DNA of 64,000 bases from Pseudomonas fluorescens (lineage in GTDB: Bacteria > Pseudomonadota > Gammaproteobacteria > Pseudomonadales > Pseudomonadaceae). The translations under genes were made by a program, and so were the position numbers. Every line of letters begins with the position of its first letter. Position 1 is the first letter of the stretch. Shown piece by piece: positions 60,200-64,000 of the stretch. A model generated the notes under the pieces. It saw nothing but the letters and a program-made list of their open reading frames with translations, did no database searches and was not told the DNA's origin. Location: assembly GCF_018614775.1 (NCBI RefSeq), contig NZ_JAGGOF010000090.1:31734-95733 (forward strand), written 5' to 3'.

Positions 60200-61117
60200 T
60201 TACTCAATGAATGGTGTGTTGCTCAGTTGAGCGCACAGTGCAATCAAACGGCTTTGCAACGAAGCATCGCCCGCGTCCGGATTCGATATTTTTCTGTTCA
60301 TGTGGTAGAAATTTTGTCCGGTTACAAGCGCGCTCGATTCATCGCTGACGGCCAGCCAGGCCTGCGTGAGGTGCCCCTGGTTCAGATCATCGAAAGCGCT
60401 GGACCCACCCATGCGCGTCGGTACCCATCCCGGGTCGACCGTGTTCGACCTCACTGACGCCCAACTTTTAGCGACAGCAAATGCCATCATCGACACCAGC
60501 ATCTTGCTCTCGCTATAGGCAGCTGATCCACTCCATGAGCGCTTCTCCCAGAGAATATCCCCCAAGGCGGACTCACCATCGGCAGACTGCTGCATGCTTG
60601 ACGTCATGTAGACCAATCTTTTTGGCTTCTGGATTAAAGCGGTAAGCATGTAGGGTGCTAGTACATTGATGCTGAACAAGCGGGGCAACCCGTCGTCCGT
60701 AACAACCCGTTTGGATTCGCTATCGCCTATGGCTGCATTGTGGATGATGCTGTCAAAAAGTCCGGTTGCATTTGCTTGGCGAGCGACATCCTTTATCTGC
60801 TCGAGGCTTTGAAAGTCTCCATGCAACGCTCCCCCAGCACCTGGTATCTCTTCCAGCGCCTTTTGAGCGCTGGCCAGCGACCTTCCGTGGAGGACGACCT
60901 CGTGGCCTTGTTCAACCAACAAGCGCGCAGCCATCTGACCGAGGCCGGCAGTCGACCCAGTGATAAGCACTCTTTTTCTTTCAGTGCGGTTCTCACTGCC
61001 GATTGCAGCGGCTAGTAATGTTTTAGGCATCATCGAGACTCCAAGGGCGGCCGTGCAGAGAGTTGTCGCGTAGGCAAGGACTCGGCGACGACCTATTGTC
61101 TGATATAAATTCGCCAT
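60200..61117 (-). CDS. Tat-exported short-chain dehydrogenase/reductase
   Basis: 305 residues. The first about 40 carry a twin-arginine export signal (GRRRVLAYATTLCTAALG, then AAA cleavage region). The SDR core follows: ITGSTAGLGQMA (cofactor glycine loop), HNAAIGD in place of NNAG, Ser in MTSSMQQS, and Y-S-E-S-K as the catalytic Tyr/Lys. PGWVPTRMGG matches atypical reductase/retinol dehydrogenase-like relatives. Tat export suggests it folds with NAD(P) in the cytoplasm and works in the periplasm, unusual for SDRs. Last gene of a minus-strand run of redox genes. Confidence 0.85.
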   Translation of the reverse strand: MANLYQTIGRRRVLAYATTLCTAALGVSMMPKTLLAAAIGSENRTERKRVLITGSTAGLGQMAARLLVEQGHEVVLHGRSLASAQKALEEIPGAGGALHGDFQSLEQIKDVARQANATGLFDSIIHNAAIGDSESKRVVTDDGLPRLFSINVLAPYMLTALIQKPKRLVYMTSSMQQSADGESALGDILWEKRSWSGSAAYSESKMLVSMMAFAVAKSWASVRSNTVDPGWVPTRMGGSSAFDDLNQGHLTQAWLAVSDESSALVTGQNFYHMNRKISNPDAGDASLQSRLIALCAQLSNTPFIE

Positions 61118-61198
61118 GTGTTCGCTCCTGCTTTTGCTCTGCTACGCGGATAAAATGTGTGGCGCGGAGCGTAGATATGCACACGCGCCCTACATGCT

Positions 61199-62488
61199 CT
61201 ATTGAGTGTTAGAAAGCTGTGCGATGCGCTCAAGATTGCCTTGGCGACGCCCCAACCAGACGCTCATCAACAACCAGAGAATCGACAGCGGGACCGCAAC
61301 CATCGAAATGCCTGTAGCGGTTAGACCGACGGCGAGCAAGCCGGCATATGACCAGCTGCCAATCTGATCTCCCGTACGGTAAATAGCGGTATCAATCAGG
61401 TTCTTGGTTTTGTACCTATCCTCTCTGCTCACCGAAGTGAACAAAATCTCCCGGGCCGGCCGTGTGAGTGCAAAATTGCAAACCCTCCGTACAACTTGCA
61501 CCGCCACAAAAACACCGATTGTTGGAGCCATCGCCAAGGCGGAAAAGCCGATTACGCTTGCAAGCGGCAATAAGCAAAGGGTTGCCGTTACGCCCAGAAG
61601 CCTCAGCGTCTGACTGGCCACGAAAAGTTGGAAGACTAGGGTTATGGCGTTTACCCAGAAGTCGATACTGGCGAAGAAGGCTGTACGTGCTGCTTTGTCA
61701 GCAATGTTCGCTTCGACAATGCTCGCCTGCTGGAAATACAGGGTCGTCGAAGTGATCGAATACAACACGATGAAGGCCGCGATTCCCAGAAGGTAGGGAG
61801 ATTTAGCGATGTGAGAAATACCGGAAAATATGCCTCCTCCGACGGGCTGGTGAGGATCTGGCGTTGTAAGCGAGCGCAGGAAAGAATCACTGATATTCGA
61901 TAGGCGCTTGGAGGCGAAGACGGAGACTTCCAAGAGCACAACCGCCGCCGCGAGCAACCACGCCTGGCCTGTACTTTCGATGAGCCCCGCAATCAGTGCA
62001 GAGCCTGCCATTCCGCCGACTGTTGCCCCAGCGGCGAGAAAGCCGAACAACCGTTTGCCCTGTTCCGAGCTGAACACATCTACGACGAGTGACCAGAACA
62101 CAGATACGACGAACAGGTTAAACACCGAGACCCAGATAAAAAATGCCCGACCTACCCAGACGTTTTGTTCAGGTGTCGCATAGGCAAGCAAGAAGGCAAA
62201 GCCTACGAGGTTCAACATGAAAAAACGATACGCGATAGCGATGAACCGCTCACGGGGCCAACTGCGTACGATGTAGGAATAAAACGGGTGCAGCACTAGC
62301 ATCACTACCAACGTCCCGGTGAACAGCCAAGGGAGGTTACGGACACCGCCGGCAACCCCTAGCTCGTCCCGTATCGGTCGCAACACGTAGTAGGCAAGAA
62401 AGAGTGAAAATATGTATAGCCATGACCATCCCAGAGCCTTCATCTCCTGGGGGCGAATATCTATGAATTTTCCGATCACCTTATACAT
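61199..62488 (-). CDS. MFS-like transporter (NTP/NDP-exchange-type annotation)
   Basis: 429 residues from MYKVIGKFIDIRPQE. About twelve hydrophobic helices. The opening IRPQEMKALGWSWLYIFSLFLAYYVLRPIRDELGVAGGV is the mark of a bacterial family usually labelled 'MFS transporter' or 'NTP/NDP exchange transporter'; real nucleotide exchange has not been shown for these free-living members to my knowledge. RPAREILFTSVSREDRYKTKNLIDTA is another conserved block. Transport role in this redox cluster is open. Confidence 0.82.
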   Translation of the reverse strand: MYKVIGKFIDIRPQEMKALGWSWLYIFSLFLAYYVLRPIRDELGVAGGVRNLPWLFTGTLVVMLVLHPFYSYIVRSWPRERFIAIAYRFFMLNLVGFAFLLAYATPEQNVWVGRAFFIWVSVFNLFVVSVFWSLVVDVFSSEQGKRLFGFLAAGATVGGMAGSALIAGLIESTGQAWLLAAAVVLLEVSVFASKRLSNISDSFLRSLTTPDPHQPVGGGIFSGISHIAKSPYLLGIAAFIVLYSITSTTLYFQQASIVEANIADKAARTAFFASIDFWVNAITLVFQLFVASQTLRLLGVTATLCLLPLASVIGFSALAMAPTIGVFVAVQVVRRVCNFALTRPAREILFTSVSREDRYKTKNLIDTAIYRTGDQIGSWSYAGLLAVGLTATGISMVAVPLSILWLLMSVWLGRRQGNLERIAQLSNTQ

Positions 62489-62593
62489 ATGCAATGCTCG
62501 CGTTGCCCGAAACCGCAGTTTGATAATTATTTCGCAGGATCGACGAAGCACATGCCGGGCCGACGCGCCTCGCCTACCTCGGACAGCGGTCGG

Positions 62594-63067
62594 TTATTCA
62601 CCTTCCGCACGGAGGTTATCCAACCGCATTGTCTTGAGCTTCCACTCGCTGCCCACCTTTTCGTAGGTCTCCACGTAATATCCGTAGCTTGTGAGCAGCT
62701 TGAAGCGTCCACCGGTCGGCATGAACAACCGTGCTGAAAAGGCCCAGATCGCGTCAGCAGCCGTGTCGCTTTTGAACGATATCTCGCTGCTGTAAAGGTG
62801 ATGAGCGCTGGTATGCTGGCTCCTAGCGCCCAAACTTGCGAACCCCTCTCCCGACCAAGATTCTGCACCGTGCATGACGAAGTTCATCTCGGGCAGCAGA
62901 TCCACGCCGGTCGCCGGGTCGACCCAGCACTTGCGAAAGTCCAGGACACAATCGTCCGCGAGCATCCCTCGGACCATTGCCGGGTTACCGGTATCCAGGC
63001 CACGTACATAGCGGGCCTTGGCCTGCCTAATGTCTTCAATTGCGCACAACCGTTCATATTCTTTCAT
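62594..63067 (-). CDS. SnoaL/NTF2-like domain protein
   Basis: 157 residues with a cone-shaped NTF2-like fold pattern: N-terminal helices (LCAIEDIRQAKARYVRGLDTGNP-MVRGMLADDCVLDF), mid HTSAHHLYSSEISF and C-terminal strands YGYYVETYEKVGSEWKLKTMRLDNL. SnoaL_4-type relatives include dehydratases and isomerases for steroids or aromatic compounds, and the family is common in catabolic clusters. Catalytic residues cannot be assigned. Located between the transporter and the tandem-CMD gene on the same strand. Confidence 0.8.
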   Translation of the reverse strand: MKEYERLCAIEDIRQAKARYVRGLDTGNPAMVRGMLADDCVLDFRKCWVDPATGVDLLPEMNFVMHGAESWSGEGFASLGARSQHTSAHHLYSSEISFKSDTAADAIWAFSARLFMPTGGRFKLLTSYGYYVETYEKVGSEWKLKTMRLDNLRAEGE

Positions 63068-63118
63068 CTGTTTCCCTCTCGACGGTGGCCAACGCCGTTG
63101 GCCACCGGTTAGTCAATA

Positions 63119-63832
63119 TCAGCTTTCGCGCTTAGCGAAAATGTCCTTAGCAACACCAGCTGCTGACATAGCGTTAGGCCAGCCCGCGTAAAATGCCAAG
63201 TGAGTTACAACCTCTACTGCCTGGGCCTGGGTAAGTCCATTGTCCATGGCTTTGTTTAAGTGGTAGACAATCTGCGGGGTTTGGCCAGCCGTTACTAAAG
63301 CGGCCACTGTGACCAAACTCCGGTCACGTGGTGCCAGGCCTGGACGCAACCACAGGTCCTTAAACAACAGGTCGGTGGTGAACTGGGCGAGCGCGGGAAA
63401 CACATCTCCAATAGCTTGATTCACAGCGATCACTCGCTTCGCCTCTACCTCTTCATCAAGAGGCAGAAGATCCACTGCTGCACCAGGAAGAGCTTTCGCG
63501 TCGATTCCACGCGCCGCAAACACTTCGCCAGCGACCATCACCGCCGTCGTGCCGTTGCCCCATCCGCAGTAAATGGCCAGTTGGGTGATCGTTTCAGACA
63601 ACTCCGCCGGGTTGACGCCATTATCGAGCGCCAAGCCGATGTGTTTTTTCAGCTCAGTTGGATGTCCGCGGGAAATCAGCGATGCGACAGTGATCAGACT
63701 TCGGTCACGTGATGACAAGTCATCACGACGCCAGAGATCGCTCTCCACCGTTTCCGCGGTGTATCGAGCGAGCACAGGGGAGACAGCGCTAACCTGGTCA
63801 AGATTGATCTGGGGAGTGGATGGGTTGGTCAT
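63119..63832 (-). CDS. tandem carboxymuconolactone-decarboxylase (CMD) domain protein
   Basis: 237 residues from MTNPSTPQIN; an upstream frame to 63892 has no ribosome site. Two CMD domains in tandem: SSRDRSLITVASLISRGHPTELKKHIGLALDNGVNP and APRDRSLVTVAALVTAGQTPQIVYHLNKAMDNGLTQ, each about 90 residues. The redox CxxC of AhpD-type members is absent, so this is the gamma-CMD-like or general hydratase/decarboxylase type. It may act on lactone or quinone-like intermediates together with the neighbouring SDR and aldo/keto reductase. Confidence 0.87.
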   Translation of the reverse strand: MTNPSTPQINLDQVSAVSPVLARYTAETVESDLWRRDDLSSRDRSLITVASLISRGHPTELKKHIGLALDNGVNPAELSETITQLAIYCGWGNGTTAVMVAGEVFAARGIDAKALPGAAVDLLPLDEEVEAKRVIAVNQAIGDVFPALAQFTTDLLFKDLWLRPGLAPRDRSLVTVAALVTAGQTPQIVYHLNKAMDNGLTQAQAVEVVTHLAFYAGWPNAMSAAGVAKDIFAKRES

Positions 63833-63888
63833 TGCATGTCCTGCATAAGTAAGTTCTAGAAAGTGAGTGGCGGCTGAGTCAGGCGCTA

Positions 63889-63999
63889 TCAAGCGTCGGG
63901 AATCTCGAAACCGTAACTCTCAAGATTCAACGAGTCCGGGTCGGGCCCGCCCCGTACGCCAGTGTCCAACGCATCAATAGCGGCGTTTTTCAAGGTAGT
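63889..63999 (-). CDS. aldo/keto reductase, C-terminal end (partial)
   Basis: On the minus strand an open frame enters from the window edge and ends at TGA 63889-63891. The visible tail contains KNAAIDALDTGVRGGPDPDS and ends near SYGFEIPDA. This matches the last residues of NADPH-dependent aldo/keto reductases (A-I-x-A-L-D-T-G-x-R-x-G). Only about 36 residues are in the window. It heads the minus-strand run towards the CMD, SnoaL-like, transporter and SDR genes. Confidence 0.7.
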   Translation of the reverse strand, partial: TTLKNAAIDALDTGVRGGPDPDSLNLESYGFEIPDA

Positions 64000-64000
64000 T

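Overview
The window is GC-rich chromosomal DNA of a fluorescent Pseudomonas, most likely the P. fluorescens group. The evidence is the repeated palindromic (REP) elements of the CTGTGGGAGC...GCTCGCGA type in at least seven intergenic gaps, DUF2790 and other Pseudomonas-type small proteins, and a gene order (Hxc type II secretion, DING phosphatase, giant TpsA exoprotein) matching the P. aeruginosa hxc-lapA-pdtA locus. No tRNA, rRNA, CRISPR array, intact insertion sequence or prophage was seen.

Layout. 1-9.3 kb: end of a DinB-family gene, a small secreted protein, a DipZ-like CcdA/thioredoxin fusion, a DUF2790 protein, an OmpR-type two-component pair, a PoxB-like thiamine-diphosphate enzyme, and a CHASE4-PAS-GGDEF-EAL protein whose EAL half looks catalytically dead. 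9.5-34.5 kb: a secretion island. It holds a ~4,200-residue two-partner-secretion exoprotein (PdtA-like), a DING/PstS-like secreted phosphatase (LapA-like), and eleven hxc genes for a dedicated type II system: S, R, Q, Z, Y, X and T on the minus strand, then V(+), P(-), U(+) and W(+). Family knowledge places this set in the phosphate-starvation (Pho) response. 34.6-36 kb: a MATE efflux pump.

36.3-45 kb: a complete chemosensory operon (receptor, CheY, STAS protein, CheA, second receptor, CheW, CheR, CheD, CheB). The first receptor has almost no sensing domain but carries a CheZ-like DxxxQ motif near its C-terminus. The STAS protein lacks the usual phosphorylatable serine. The second receptor ends in a CheR-docking-type pentapeptide. 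Together these suggest a non-standard signalling array with its own phosphatase. 45.5-50.3 kb: an ABC importer with two permease modules fused in one chain and an ATPase with an extra C-terminal domain, no binding protein, followed by a FixL/FixJ-type two-component pair.

50.4-64 kb: accessory genes. These are a RES/Xre-type toxin-antitoxin pair with a palindromic candidate operator, an EamA exporter divergent from a LysR regulator, a GNAT acetyltransferase, a PhyH dioxygenase, an SDR divergent from an AraC regulator, an SDR without its catalytic Tyr/Lys beside a truncated LysR remnant, an HD-domain protein, two small orphan ORFs, and a minus-strand run of Tat-exported SDR, MFS-like transporter, SnoaL-like protein, tandem-CMD protein and the end of an aldo/keto reductase.

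Start codons were moved from the longest possible frame to the best ribosome-binding site wherever the sequence allowed. Family names come from motif recognition by eye; no database search was possible.
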